From NCBI RefSeq assembly GCF_019308285.1, contig NZ_WWEM01000020.1, forward strand, positions 248,001 to 312,000: a stretch of DNA of 64,000 nt, in the 5' to 3' direction. The notes below the pieces were generated by a model. The model was not told the origin of the DNA and searched no databases. It saw only the letters and a program-made list of their open reading frames with translations. Origin of the DNA: Flavobacterium quisquiliarum. GTDB lineage: Bacteria > Bacteroidota > Bacteroidia > Flavobacteriales > Flavobacteriaceae. Made by a program: the position numbers and the translations under genes. Positions within the stretch are counted from its first letter, which is position 1, and each line of letters opens with the position of its first letter. Shown here one piece after another: positions 18,861 to 28,340 of this stretch.

Positions 18861-19886
18861 ATGTCAAATAGAAGAGATTTTATTAAGAAAACGACTTTAG
18901 GCACCTTAGCCATAAGTTCTGTTTTTGGCGTAAGCGGATTTGCAGCTAATTCTGAGAATGAAGAAACAGCTGTAGAACCAAAAGAGAAAAAGCAGCAGAA
19001 ACCGATTATTATTTCGACATGGAATCACGGTCTGCCTGCAAATAAAGAATCCTGGAAAAACCTAAAAGAAGGAAAATCGGCTTTAGATGCTATCGAAGCC
19101 GGAATGAAAATACCTGAAGCCGATCCGACTGTCCGCAGTGTTGGTTATGGAGGATATCCGGATCGCGAAGGGAAAGTGACTCTTGACGCCTGTATCATGG
19201 ATCACAACAGTAATTGCGGTTCTGTTTGTTTTTTACAAGGAATCAAACACCCAATTTCTGTGGCAAAAAGAGTCCTGCAAAACACACCGCATGTCATGTT
19301 AGCAGGACAAGGAGCATTGCAATTTGCTTTGTCAGAAGGTTTTAAAGAAGAAAATTTACTGACTCCAGAATCTGAAAGAGACTGGAAAAAGTGGCTGGAA
19401 GATTCTAAATACAAACCAGTTATTAATATAGAAAATCACGATACAATAAGTATGCTAATGTTAGACCAAGATGGCAACCTTTCTGGCGGATGTACCACGA
19501 GCGGTGCAGCTTGGAAAATGCATGGACGCGTCGGTGACTCCCCAATAATCGGCGCGGGTCTTTTCTTGGACAACGAAGTAGGAGCAGCAGCTGCAACAGG
19601 TTTAGGAGAAGCGGTTATTAGAACTGCTGGAAGCGCAATGGTCGTTGAATTAATGCGTCAGGGAAAATCTCCTTATGATGCTTGTAAAGAAATCACAGAA
19701 CGTATTTACAACAAACATAAAAATCATAAAGACATGGAATATCTGCAGGTTGGTTTTATTGCTTTAAATAAAAACGGCGAATATGCAGGTTACAGCCTAA
19801 GATCAGGATTTAATTACGCGGTTTCTGATGATGTAAAAGGACATAGAATGGAAGACGCGAAATTTAAAATGTCTTGGGATAAATAA
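18861..19886 (+). CDS. Glycosylasparaginase (N4-(beta-N-acetylglucosaminyl)-L-asparaginase)
   Basis: Ntn-hydrolase that splits GlcNAc-Asn, the last bond of N-glycan breakdown. From the ATG at 18861 the protein is 341 residues, close to the known Elizabethkingia (Flavobacterium) meningosepticum enzyme. An upstream in-frame ATG at 18828 is less likely because it would bury the export signal. The N-terminus MSNRRDFIKK followed by a hydrophobic stretch looks like a Tat signal. The autocleavage site is ENHDTISMLM, making T195 the new N-terminal nucleophile; GGCTTSGAAWKMHGRVGDSP follows, containing the substrate-binding Arg/Asp loop. WNHG near residue 54 also fits. Release of asparagine and GlcNAc suits the surrounding locus. 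Confidence 0.93.
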   Translation: MSNRRDFIKKTTLGTLAISSVFGVSGFAANSENEETAVEPKEKKQQKPIIISTWNHGLPANKESWKNLKEGKSALDAIEAGMKIPEADPTVRSVGYGGYPDREGKVTLDACIMDHNSNCGSVCFLQGIKHPISVAKRVLQNTPHVMLAGQGALQFALSEGFKEENLLTPESERDWKKWLEDSKYKPVINIENHDTISMLMLDQDGNLSGGCTTSGAAWKMHGRVGDSPIIGAGLFLDNEVGAAAATGLGEAVIRTAGSAMVVELMRQGKSPYDACKEITERIYNKHKNHKDMEYLQVGFIALNKNGEYAGYSLRSGFNYAVSDDVKGHRMEDAKFKMSWDK

Positions 19887-19903
19887 GATTTTGAGTGAAA
19901 TTT

Positions 19904-20248
19904 TTTAAACACATAGAAACATAGATTTTTATTGTGTTTAGAGGCATTTCACTTTTAATAAATAACATAGCATATTGAGAACTTTGACAAAGTTTTACCA
20001 CAAAGTTTTGTCATTTCGACGAAGGAGAAATCTCCGCAAGAAACTCTACAAAGATTGGCGAGTTACGTTGAGGAGCTACTAACGAAGATTTGCTTCGCCT
20101 GTTCGCTATCGCTCGAGTCTCCTAACGTCGAAATGACAAAACTGTGACAAAAAACAAAACATAAAAAAGGAAATCAGTTTCTATGTGCATTAATGCAAAG
20201 TGAAATGCCTTTTTAAGCTTTAAAAAACTATGTCTCTATGTGTTTAAA
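19904..20248. repeat. 345-bp composite palindromic element with AAACACATAG ends and another repeat inside
   Basis: The ends at 19904-19924 and 20228-20248 are inverted 21-mers with one mismatch. Inside are an AGGCATTTCACTTTTAA segment near 19942 facing AAGTGAAATGCCTTTTT near 20198, half of the ACTTTGACAAAG family near 19981, and a separate inverted repeat at 20004-20143. The nesting suggests that one repeat family inserted into another. It fills the gap between glycosylasparaginase and GH20 genes and contains no ORF. Confidence 0.85.
20004..20143. repeat. Inverted-repeat element with TTTTGTCATTTCGACG ends (MITE/REP-like)
   Basis: Perfect 18-bp terminal inverted repeats at 20004-20021 and 20126-20143 flank about 104 bp that include a GGAGAAATCTCC palindrome (20024-20035) and a GC-richer stretch (TTCGCTATCGCTCGAG) unlike its surroundings. 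It lies inside the larger element at 19904-20248. No coding potential. Confidence 0.8.
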
Positions 20249-20281
20249 AAACAACCACAAAGAGAAACCAAAAAATAAAGA

Positions 20282-22594
20282 ATGAAAAAATTACTATTCC
20301 TATTAACCCTAATCACTTCAATTTTCTCGTCTAACGCGCAGAAAGTGTACACAGAAAGTGATATTCGTATCATTCCGAAACCGGCTCAGACTCTGATCAA
20401 AACAGGTGTTTTTGAATTTACAAAAGATACAAAGTTTGTAGTAAACGGTGATTTTCAAAAAGATGCTGCCAATGCTTTGGCTTCTAAATTTGGAACTGCA
20501 GCAGGATGGAAACCAGAAGTGACTACAAAAGCTCCAGCGAGTAATTATGTTTTACTAAAAACAGATCCGAATTTAAAAAATGAAGCTTACGTTTTAGATG
20601 TAAATCCGACGAACATTATTATTTCTGCTAAAGGAAATAACGGTTTTCTATACGCTTTAGAAAGCATCAGACAATTACTTCCTGAAGCAATTGAAAGTCA
20701 GTTTGCGATTACTTCTGCAAAATGGCAGATTCCAAGTTTGACAATAAATGACGAACCTCGTTTTAAATGGAGAGGTTTAATGCTGGATTTTTCACGTCAT
20801 TTCTTTGATAAAAATTATGTTTTAGCCACAATCGATCGTTTGGCAGCGCATAAAATGAACGTTTTGCACATGCATTTAGTAGACGATCAAGGCTGGAGAA
20901 TCGAAATCAAAAAATATCCAAAACTGACAGAAGTGGGTGCCTGGAGAGTCGATCAGGAAAACAGAAGCTGGAATGCCAGATTAACGACAAATCCTGACGA
21001 GAAAGGAACTTATGGTGGATTCTTCACGCAAGAAGAATTAAAAGAAATTGTAAAATATGCTGCAACAAAAGGAATCGAAGTAATTCCGGAAATCGAAATG
21101 CCGGCTCACGTAAGCAGTGCCATTGCCTCTTATCCAGAATTGGCTTGTTTCGATCAGAGAATTGGTGTTCCGTCAGGGGGAGTTTGGCCTTTAACAGATA
21201 TTTACTGTGCAGGAAAAGAAACGACGTTTGAGTTTTTACAAAATGTTTTAGACGAAGTAATGGAAATTTTTCCTTCAAAATATGTTCATATTGGAGGAGA
21301 TGAAGCGACTAAAACCAATTGGGCTAAATGTCCTCATTGCCAAAAAAGAATTAAAGACGAGCATTTAAAAAGTGTTGAACAATTACAAAGTTATTTCGTA
21401 AAACGCATTGAAAAATATGTGAATTCTAAAGGTAAAAAGCTAATTGGCTGGGACGAAGTATTGGAAGGCGGATTAAATCCTAGTGCAACAATTATGTGTT
21501 GGAGAGGAGAAAAAATAGGTGCAGAAGCGGCTAAACAAGGTCATGATGTAATTATGTCTCCGGAATCTCCTTGTTATTTTAACTTCTATCAAGGGCCTCA
21601 AAACGAAGAACCTTTAGCTTTTGATGCTTACAATCCTTTAAATAAAGTATATCAGTTTGATCCGGTTGTACAGGGAATGACACCAGAAGATGCTTCACAT
21701 ATTTTAGGAGGACAAGCCAATTTATGGGCAGAACATATTGCAGGTCCAAAAGATTCTGAATATATGATTTTTCCAAGATTAGCCGCTTTATCAGAAACAT
21801 TATGGAGTCCGAAAGAGAAACGCAATTGGAACGATTTTACATCAAGATTATTCTCAATGTTTAAACGTTACGACTATCAAGGATTAAATTATGCGAAAAG
21901 TGCTTATTTGGTAACGGCTTCTTCAAAAGCGGATTTGGCGAATAAACAAGTAAAAGTAGAGCTTAAAAATGAGTTTCCAAATCCAGATATCCGCTATGTT
22001 TTAGGAAATCAAAGTATTGATCATCACGCAATAAAATATACAACTCCAATTGAAATAAAAGAAACAACGGTTTTAAAAGCTTCTCTGTTTCAGGATGAAA
22101 AACCAGTTGGAAAAACATTCACAGACACTATAGTTTTCCATAAAGCATTTGCTCAGAAAGTAAAATATTTAACTCCTTTTAATGAAAATTATAAAGGAGA
22201 TGCTAATACAATGGTTAATGCAATCAGAGGAAGTAAAAATTTCCATGACGGTCAATGGCAGGCTTGGTTGGTTAATGATATGGAATTGGTAATCGATCTT
22301 GGAAAAGTAGAAAGTGTAGAGCAGGTAATTGTTGGAACTTTAGAAAGCCAGGGAGCAGGAGTTAATTTTCCAATTCAGGTTAAAGTATTGATTTCAAATG
22401 ATGGAGTTAAATACACGCAAGTTGGAAAAGTAATGCGTCCGTATGCAGCAAATCCAGTTCCGGAGTTGAAAGATTTCAAAATCAATTTCCAAAAACAAAA
22501 TGTACGTTTTGTTAAAGTAATTGCAGGCAACTTAAAGAAAAGTCCAAAAGGAGAAAGTTCATGGTTGTTTGTGGATGAGATTTTGGTGAATTAA
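20282..22594 (+). CDS. GH20 beta-N-acetylhexosaminidase
   Basis: 770 residues, secreted (signal peptide ends at SSNAQ, residue 20). An N-terminal GH20b domain (about 25-155) precedes the catalytic barrel: FKWRGLMLDFSRHFF, HMHLVDDQGWRIEIK, YVHIGGDEATKTNW with the catalytic pair D340-E341, and GGQANLWAEH. A chitobiase-like C-terminal module (about 555-620) and an F5/8C (CBM32-like) module (about 640-768) follow. It removes terminal beta-GlcNAc or GalNAc from glycans. A repeat-rich gap separates it from upstream genes, so it probably has its own promoter. Confidence 0.95.
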   Translation: MKKLLFLLTLITSIFSSNAQKVYTESDIRIIPKPAQTLIKTGVFEFTKDTKFVVNGDFQKDAANALASKFGTAAGWKPEVTTKAPASNYVLLKTDPNLKNEAYVLDVNPTNIIISAKGNNGFLYALESIRQLLPEAIESQFAITSAKWQIPSLTINDEPRFKWRGLMLDFSRHFFDKNYVLATIDRLAAHKMNVLHMHLVDDQGWRIEIKKYPKLTEVGAWRVDQENRSWNARLTTNPDEKGTYGGFFTQEELKEIVKYAATKGIEVIPEIEMPAHVSSAIASYPELACFDQRIGVPSGGVWPLTDIYCAGKETTFEFLQNVLDEVMEIFPSKYVHIGGDEATKTNWAKCPHCQKRIKDEHLKSVEQLQSYFVKRIEKYVNSKGKKLIGWDEVLEGGLNPSATIMCWRGEKIGAEAAKQGHDVIMSPESPCYFNFYQGPQNEEPLAFDAYNPLNKVYQFDPVVQGMTPEDASHILGGQANLWAEHIAGPKDSEYMIFPRLAALSETLWSPKEKRNWNDFTSRLFSMFKRYDYQGLNYAKSAYLVTASSKADLANKQVKVELKNEFPNPDIRYVLGNQSIDHHAIKYTTPIEIKETTVLKASLFQDEKPVGKTFTDTIVFHKAFAQKVKYLTPFNENYKGDANTMVNAIRGSKNFHDGQWQAWLVNDMELVIDLGKVESVEQVIVGTLESQGAGVNFPIQVKVLISNDGVKYTQVGKVMRPYAANPVPELKDFKINFQKQNVRFVKVIAGNLKKSPKGESSWLFVDEILVN

Positions 22595-22599
22595 ATATT

Positions 22600-22667
22600 T
22601 TTAAACACATAGCTTAACGTGAAATGCTTGTGACAGCTTTGTCAAAGTTTCAAACTTTGACAAAGCT
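22600..22667. repeat. Truncated AAACACATAG repeat joined to a 33-bp palindrome
   Basis: TTTAAACACATAG at 22600-22612 and a GTGAAATGC piece at about 22619 are remnants of the composite repeat. They are followed by a 33-nt palindrome at 22635-22667, with 16-bp perfect arms (AGCTTTGTCAAAGTTT) and a one-base centre. The palindrome recurs at 60859-60889 and, with a longer centre, at 48626-48660. Confidence 0.8.
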
Positions 22668-22699
22668 TTAAAGTCATAAATGTATAATCTGAAAAAAAA

Positions 22700-24553
22700 A
22701 TGAATAAGATATTATTTAAACTCGGAGTATTATTGATTTGTTTGATGCCGTTTTTTGCAAAGGCTCAAACAAAAGGATTTTCTATATCTAATGGAGAATT
22801 TCAAAAAGATGGGAAAATTATAAAAATACATTCGGGAGAAATGCACTATGAGCGTATTCCTAAAGAGTATTGGAGACATCGATTGCAAATGCTTAAAGCG
22901 ATGGGATTAAACACCGTGGCAACTTATGTGTTTTGGAATTATCATGAAATTGAGCCAGGTGTATGGGATTTTAAAACGGGAAATAGAGATTTGGCAGAGT
23001 TTTTACGCATTGCTAAAAGTGAAGGATTATATGTAATTCTTAGACCAGGCCCGTATGCTTGTGGTGAATGGGAGTTTGGAGGATATCCTTGGTGGTTGCA
23101 AAATAATAAAGATTTGGTAATTCGTACCAATAACAAAGCATTTTTAGAAGCTTGCAAAACGTATCTGGAACATTTGTATGCAGTGGTAAAAGGAAATTTT
23201 GCAAACCAGGGAGGACCAATTATTATGGTTCAGGCTGAAAATGAATTTGGTTCTTATGTTTCTCAAAGAACAGATATCAGTGCTGAAGATCATAAAGCAT
23301 ACAAAACGGCAATTTACAATATGCTTAAAGAAACTGGGTTCCCAGAGCCTTTTTTTACTTCTGATGGCACTTGGTTGTTTGAAGGAGGTGCTGTTGAAGG
23401 CGTGTTACCAACCGCAAATGGAGAATCAAATATAGAAAACTTAAAAAAGCAGGTTGATAAATTCCATAAAGGACAAGGACCTTACATGGTGGCAGAGTTT
23501 TATTCTGGTTGGTTGGATCATTGGGCAGAACCATTTATTAAAATTGGTTCTGAGGAGATTGCAAGCCAAACTAAAAAGTACCTTGATGCAGGTGTTTCTT
23601 TCAATTATTATATGGTGCACGGTGGCACTAATTTTGGATTTACTTCTGGAGCAAATTATAATGAAGAAAGTGATATTCAGCCGGATATTACAAGCTATGA
23701 TTATGATGCGCCTATTAGCGAAGCAGGTTGGGCAACACCAAAATTCATGGCTATTCGTGAAGTAATGCAAAAGTATTCTAAAACAAAATTAGCACCAATT
23801 CCAGAGAAAATACCCGTTACAAAGTATCCTAATCAGCCTATCAAATCGAGTATGGATGTTTTAAGCTGGATCAAAAAAGAAAAAGCGGTTGTAAATGATC
23901 AACCATTAACATTTGAAAACTTAGGTCAGGGAAATGGATATGTTTTGTATCGAAAAAGATTTACGCAGCCAATTTCGTCTGGCAAATTGAAAATTGAGGG
24001 ATTGAGAGACTTTGCTACCGTTTATGTAAATGGATTTAAGGTGGGTGAATTGAATAGAGTTTTCAAAAATTACGAGCTAACAGTTTCTATTCCTTTTAAT
24101 GGTATTTTAGAAATTCTGGTTGAAAATATGGGACGTATTAATTACGGAGCTGAAATTGTACATAATACTAAAGGAATTATTTCTCCAGTATTCATTAATG
24201 AATATGAAATTAGTGGTGGATGGGAAATGTATAAAATGCCGATGAGTGAAGTTCCAGCTGTTAAAAATGAAACCATAAAACCTGGACGACCAATTTTATA
24301 TGAAGCTGCAGTAAACATCGATAAACCAGCTGATACTTTTCTCGATATGACCAATTGGGGAAAGGGAATTGTATTTGTTAATGGACACAATCTTGGACGC
24401 TACTGGAAAGTAGGACCACAACAAACACTGTATGTGCCAGGCTGTTGGTTGAACAAAGGTGAGAATAAGTTTGTTGTATTGGAGCAACTTAACGAAAACA
24501 CACCAAAAGAGTTGATTTTTGCAGATCAGCCGATATTGGATAAACTAAACTAA
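22700..24553 (+). CDS. GH35 beta-galactosidase
   Basis: 617 residues with a signal peptide ending at AKAQ (residue 23). GH35 motifs: SGEMHYERIP near 45, NTVATYVFWNYHE, RPGPYACGEWEFGG, QAENEFGSY with the expected acid/base E182, and VAEFYSGWLDHW with the expected nucleophile E266; HGGTNFGFTSGANY follows. The C-terminal third has jelly-roll segments (PGCWLNKGEN) typical of the family. It probably removes beta-linked galactose from complex glycan antennae. It precedes the second GH29 gene by 36 bp, so the two are likely co-transcribed. Confidence 0.94.
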   Translation: MNKILFKLGVLLICLMPFFAKAQTKGFSISNGEFQKDGKIIKIHSGEMHYERIPKEYWRHRLQMLKAMGLNTVATYVFWNYHEIEPGVWDFKTGNRDLAEFLRIAKSEGLYVILRPGPYACGEWEFGGYPWWLQNNKDLVIRTNNKAFLEACKTYLEHLYAVVKGNFANQGGPIIMVQAENEFGSYVSQRTDISAEDHKAYKTAIYNMLKETGFPEPFFTSDGTWLFEGGAVEGVLPTANGESNIENLKKQVDKFHKGQGPYMVAEFYSGWLDHWAEPFIKIGSEEIASQTKKYLDAGVSFNYYMVHGGTNFGFTSGANYNEESDIQPDITSYDYDAPISEAGWATPKFMAIREVMQKYSKTKLAPIPEKIPVTKYPNQPIKSSMDVLSWIKKEKAVVNDQPLTFENLGQGNGYVLYRKRFTQPISSGKLKIEGLRDFATVYVNGFKVGELNRVFKNYELTVSIPFNGILEILVENMGRINYGAEIVHNTKGIISPVFINEYEISGGWEMYKMPMSEVPAVKNETIKPGRPILYEAAVNIDKPADTFLDMTNWGKGIVFVNGHNLGRYWKVGPQQTLYVPGCWLNKGENKFVVLEQLNENTPKELIFADQPILDKLN

Positions 24554-24589
24554 AAAACAAAGAATAATAAATTATAAATTAGAGTAAAG

Positions 24590-26074
24590 ATGAAAAAAGG
24601 AATATTCATGATCGCCCTTTTATTTTCAGTACAAATGTTCTCTCAGGCCATTTATGAAGATGAAAGATACGTACCAGAAACAGATCCGGCAGTATTAAAA
24701 AACTTAGACGAATGGCAAGGCAAAAAATTTGGTCTGCTAATGCACTGGGGAACTTACAGCCAATGGGGAATTGTAGAATCCTGGTCTATCTGTCCTGAAG
24801 ATTATGGATGGTGTGAACGTAAAAAAGGAAGTAATCCATCTAATTATAATGATTATATTAAAGATTACGAAGGTTTAAGAAAAACATTTAATCCTGTAAA
24901 ATTTGATCCTGCAAAATGGGCAAAAGCTGCGAAATATGCAGGAATGAAATACATGGTTTTTACCACCAAACACCATGACGGATTCAATATGTATGATACT
25001 AAATATTCTGATTACAAGATTACTAGTAAAGATGTTCCATTTCATACCAATCCTAAAGCAGACGTGTTAAAAGAAATTTTCAACTCTTTTAGAGGTGAAG
25101 GTATTTCAACCGGAGCTTATTTCTCTAAACCAGACTGGCATAATGAAAATTACTGGGATCCTTATTTTCCGCCATTCGACAGAAACGTAAACTACGATCC
25201 GTCTTTATACCCAGAAAAATGGCAGAAATATGTTGATTTCACGCACAACCAAATCTTAGAAATTCTTTCTAACTACGGTAAAGTAGATATTTTATGGTTA
25301 GATGGAGGATGGGTTAGAAAAAGAGACCAAGTAAACATCAAAGAAAACTACGACGAGAAATTTACTGAAAACGAATCTAAAAACGGTTTCATCAAACACA
25401 GAGTGGTAGATCAAGATCCGAAAATGGATGAATTGGTTGTAAAAGCACGTCAAAAACAACCAGGTTTGATTGTGGTTGACAGAGCGGTTCATGGTAAAAA
25501 CCAAAACTACTTAACTCCAGAAGGACGTGTTCCTGCTAAAACTTTGCCTTATCCTTGGGAATCTTGTATTCCAGCTGGTGGTGGATGGTCTTATTCTCCA
25601 GGTGCTCAATACATGACAGGGAGACAAGGAATTCATTTGTTGATTGATATTGTAGCAAAAGGCGGAAACTTATTATTAAACGTTGCTCCAAGTCCAGAAG
25701 GAGAATGGGATAAGGGAGCTTACGATTTATTGCAAGCTTACGGTGACTGGATGAAAGTAAACAGCACAGCGATTTACAACACAAAACCAATCGAGCCTTA
25801 CAAAGAAGAAAACATCTGTTTCACACAAAATAAAGCTGGAAATGTATTTGCATTTTATTTAGCTAAAGACGGAGAAGATAAAATTCCTGCTGAAGTTACT
25901 GTAAAAGCTATCAGTCCTAAAAAAGGAACAAAAATTACAATGTTAGGTTCTAAAACTTCTTTAAAATGGACAAAAGAAGGAAACGGATTTAAAGTAGTAA
26001 TTCCAGAAAGCTTAAGAAACAATCTTCCAGCGAAAGAAGCTTGGACTTTAAAAATTGAAGCGATCAACAGATAA
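24590..26074 (+). CDS. GH29 alpha-L-fucosidase (second copy)
   Basis: 494 residues, signal peptide ending near MFSQ (residue 19). GH29 motifs: FGLLMHWGTYSQWG at 47-60, FTTKHHDGFNMYDT at 124-137 and DILWLDGGW, where D238 is the expected nucleophile. It has no extra binding domains, unlike the fucosidase at 4764, and is only distantly similar to it, suggesting a different linkage or partner glycan. It follows the GH35 gene by 36 bp and precedes the GH92 gene by 2 bp, a tight operon. Confidence 0.94.
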   Translation: MKKGIFMIALLFSVQMFSQAIYEDERYVPETDPAVLKNLDEWQGKKFGLLMHWGTYSQWGIVESWSICPEDYGWCERKKGSNPSNYNDYIKDYEGLRKTFNPVKFDPAKWAKAAKYAGMKYMVFTTKHHDGFNMYDTKYSDYKITSKDVPFHTNPKADVLKEIFNSFRGEGISTGAYFSKPDWHNENYWDPYFPPFDRNVNYDPSLYPEKWQKYVDFTHNQILEILSNYGKVDILWLDGGWVRKRDQVNIKENYDEKFTENESKNGFIKHRVVDQDPKMDELVVKARQKQPGLIVVDRAVHGKNQNYLTPEGRVPAKTLPYPWESCIPAGGGWSYSPGAQYMTGRQGIHLLIDIVAKGGNLLLNVAPSPEGEWDKGAYDLLQAYGDWMKVNSTAIYNTKPIEPYKEENICFTQNKAGNVFAFYLAKDGEDKIPAEVTVKAISPKKGTKITMLGSKTSLKWTKEGNGFKVVIPESLRNNLPAKEAWTLKIEAINR

Positions 26075-26076
26075 AA

Positions 26077-28326
26077 ATGAAACCTATGGTTTTAAATACA
26101 AATAAATTTAAAACAGCATGTATTTTGTACATGCTGTTTTTTAGCATTACAATTTTTGCGCAAGAGCCAGCAGATTTTGTAAATCCGTTTATTGGAACTT
26201 CTAATTACGGTGCGGCTTATCCAGGACCAATTGCCCCACGCGGCATGGCAAGTATCAGTCCGTTTAATGTGGCGGGAGTAAAAAATACTCCAATGGAAAA
26301 AGACAGCCAGTGGCTTTCAAATCCTTATGTAAATGAAAATACTTTTTTGACAGGTTTTAGTCAGGTGAATTTAAGCGGAGTTGGCTGTCCGGAATTAGGT
26401 GTTATTTTATTGATGCCAACCACTGGAGCAGTAGAAATCGATCACTTAAAATACGGTTCGACTTATTCTAATGAAGTGGCGAAAGCGGCTTATTATAGCG
26501 TAAACATTGACAAGTACAAAGTAAAAGGCGAATTTACAGCTTCAAAACGAGTTGGGATTAGCAGATTCACTTTCCCGAAAGGGCAATCTAATATTTTACT
26601 AAATCTTGGTTTAGGTTTAACAAACGAAGAAGGTGCAATGGTAAAAGTCGTTTCTTCTACAGAAATTGAAGGAATGCGTTCAGTTGGTTCATTTTGTTAC
26701 AACAGTCCAGAGGATGCTTACCCAGTTTATTTTGTGGCTCAATTTTCTAAGCCTGCTGATAAATTCGGAGTTTGGAAAAAACCTGCGAAATACAGCGGTG
26801 TCGAAGCACAATGGATGGGCTACAACGGAAAAGCCAGAATGATGGAAAATACCATTAAAACCGTAGTAGGTGATAGTATTGGAAGTTATTTTACGTATAA
26901 ATTCGACAAACAAGAAACGGTTGAAGTGAAGATTGGAATTTCGTACGTAAGTATCGAAAATGCCCGTGAAAATTTAGCAAAAGAAGTGGGTAACAGATCT
27001 TTTGACGCAATTTACAAAGAAACCTATAACGAATGGAACGAAGAACTTTCTAAAATTTTGGTTGAAGGCGGTACAAAAGACGAAAACACGATTTTCTACA
27101 CGGCTTTATACCATACATTAATTCACCCAAATATTTTAAATGATATTAACGGAGAATATCCAGTAATTAAAAGAAGTAAGATTGCTAAAACCAAAGATAC
27201 CCGTTATACCGTATTTTCTTTATGGGATACGTACCGAAATGTTCATCCGTTAATGTCTTTGGTTTATCCAAAACAGCAATCCGATATGATAAAAAGTATG
27301 TTGGATATGTTCGATGAAAACGGCTGGTTACCGAAATGGGAATTGAATTCGACTGAAACTTTTACCATGGTTGGAGATCCTGCAAGTATAGTAATTACAG
27401 ATACTTATATGAGAGGAATTCGTGACTATGATGTTAATAAAGCCTATTATGCGATGTTAAAGGGCGCAGATAATATTGAAAATAATCCGCTTCGTCCGGG
27501 ATTGAAAGATTATATCAAAAAAGGATATTTGACAACTGACAACAAAGGCCCAGTTTCTACAACTCAGGAATACAATATTTCAGATTATTCTATTTCGCTT
27601 ATGGCCAACGAATTCGGTGACAAAGACAATGTAAAACGTTTTAAAGAACGTTCATTATCCTACAGAAAATTATTTGATAAAAACTTAAATCTGCTTCGTC
27701 CAAGAACGCCTGACGGAAAATGGTATGAGCCATTTGATCCAAATTCAGGAGCCAATTTTGAAGAAAATGTTGGCTTTATCGAAGGAAATGCTTGGCAATA
27801 CGCTTTTATGGTTCCTCACGACATTGTCGGATTGAAGAAATTAATGGGAGGTGATATACCTTTTTCGGCACAATTGCAGAAAATATTTGATAGCAAACAA
27901 TTTGATATGGCAAACGAACCAGATATTGCCAATCCGTATTTATTCAATTATGTAAAAGGTGAAGAATACAAAGCTCAAGAAATGGTAAAGAAATTGGTTC
28001 ACGAATATTTCAAAAATGAACCAAAAGGATTGCCAGGAAATGACGATACTGGAACAATGTCGGCTTGGTTAGTGTATTCGATGATGGGAATTTACCCAAT
28101 TTCGCCGGGAGATCCAATTTACACCATTACAGCACCAATGTTTCATAGGGTAACGATCAAATTAGATCCAAGATATTATAAAAAAGAAAACATTGTAATT
28201 GAAAGACAAATCAATAATGATGGAAAAATCAATTCGATTGAGTTAAACGGAAAATCACTTAATACCTTTTTTATTTCGCACGACGCTTTTGTTAATGGAA
28301 CAAAACTTAAAGTGATTCAAAACTAA
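26077..28326 (+). CDS. GH92 alpha-mannosidase-like enzyme (second copy)
   Basis: 749 residues, secreted by a signal peptide (cleavage near IFAQ, residue 29). It shows DFVNPFIGTSNYGAAYPGPIA, FSLWDTYRNVHPLMSL, EGNAWQYAFMVPHD, MANEPDIANPYLFNYV and GNDDTGTMSAWLVYSMMGIY. It diverges from the copy at 11221 at several substrate-facing points (for example ANEPDIANPYLFNY in place of GNEPSHHIAYMFNH), so a different mannose linkage is likely. The ATG at 26077 is 2 bp after the fucosidase stop; a second ATG at 26086 is possible. Confidence 0.94.
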   Translation: MKPMVLNTNKFKTACILYMLFFSITIFAQEPADFVNPFIGTSNYGAAYPGPIAPRGMASISPFNVAGVKNTPMEKDSQWLSNPYVNENTFLTGFSQVNLSGVGCPELGVILLMPTTGAVEIDHLKYGSTYSNEVAKAAYYSVNIDKYKVKGEFTASKRVGISRFTFPKGQSNILLNLGLGLTNEEGAMVKVVSSTEIEGMRSVGSFCYNSPEDAYPVYFVAQFSKPADKFGVWKKPAKYSGVEAQWMGYNGKARMMENTIKTVVGDSIGSYFTYKFDKQETVEVKIGISYVSIENARENLAKEVGNRSFDAIYKETYNEWNEELSKILVEGGTKDENTIFYTALYHTLIHPNILNDINGEYPVIKRSKIAKTKDTRYTVFSLWDTYRNVHPLMSLVYPKQQSDMIKSMLDMFDENGWLPKWELNSTETFTMVGDPASIVITDTYMRGIRDYDVNKAYYAMLKGADNIENNPLRPGLKDYIKKGYLTTDNKGPVSTTQEYNISDYSISLMANEFGDKDNVKRFKERSLSYRKLFDKNLNLLRPRTPDGKWYEPFDPNSGANFEENVGFIEGNAWQYAFMVPHDIVGLKKLMGGDIPFSAQLQKIFDSKQFDMANEPDIANPYLFNYVKGEEYKAQEMVKKLVHEYFKNEPKGLPGNDDTGTMSAWLVYSMMGIYPISPGDPIYTITAPMFHRVTIKLDPRYYKKENIVIERQINNDGKINSIELNGKSLNTFFISHDAFVNGTKLKVIQN

Positions 28327-28340
28327 ACACACACACAACT

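Noticed and set aside
20004..20143. Insertion sequence
   Set aside because: No transposase ORF lies between the inverted ends; only a short non-coding element remains.
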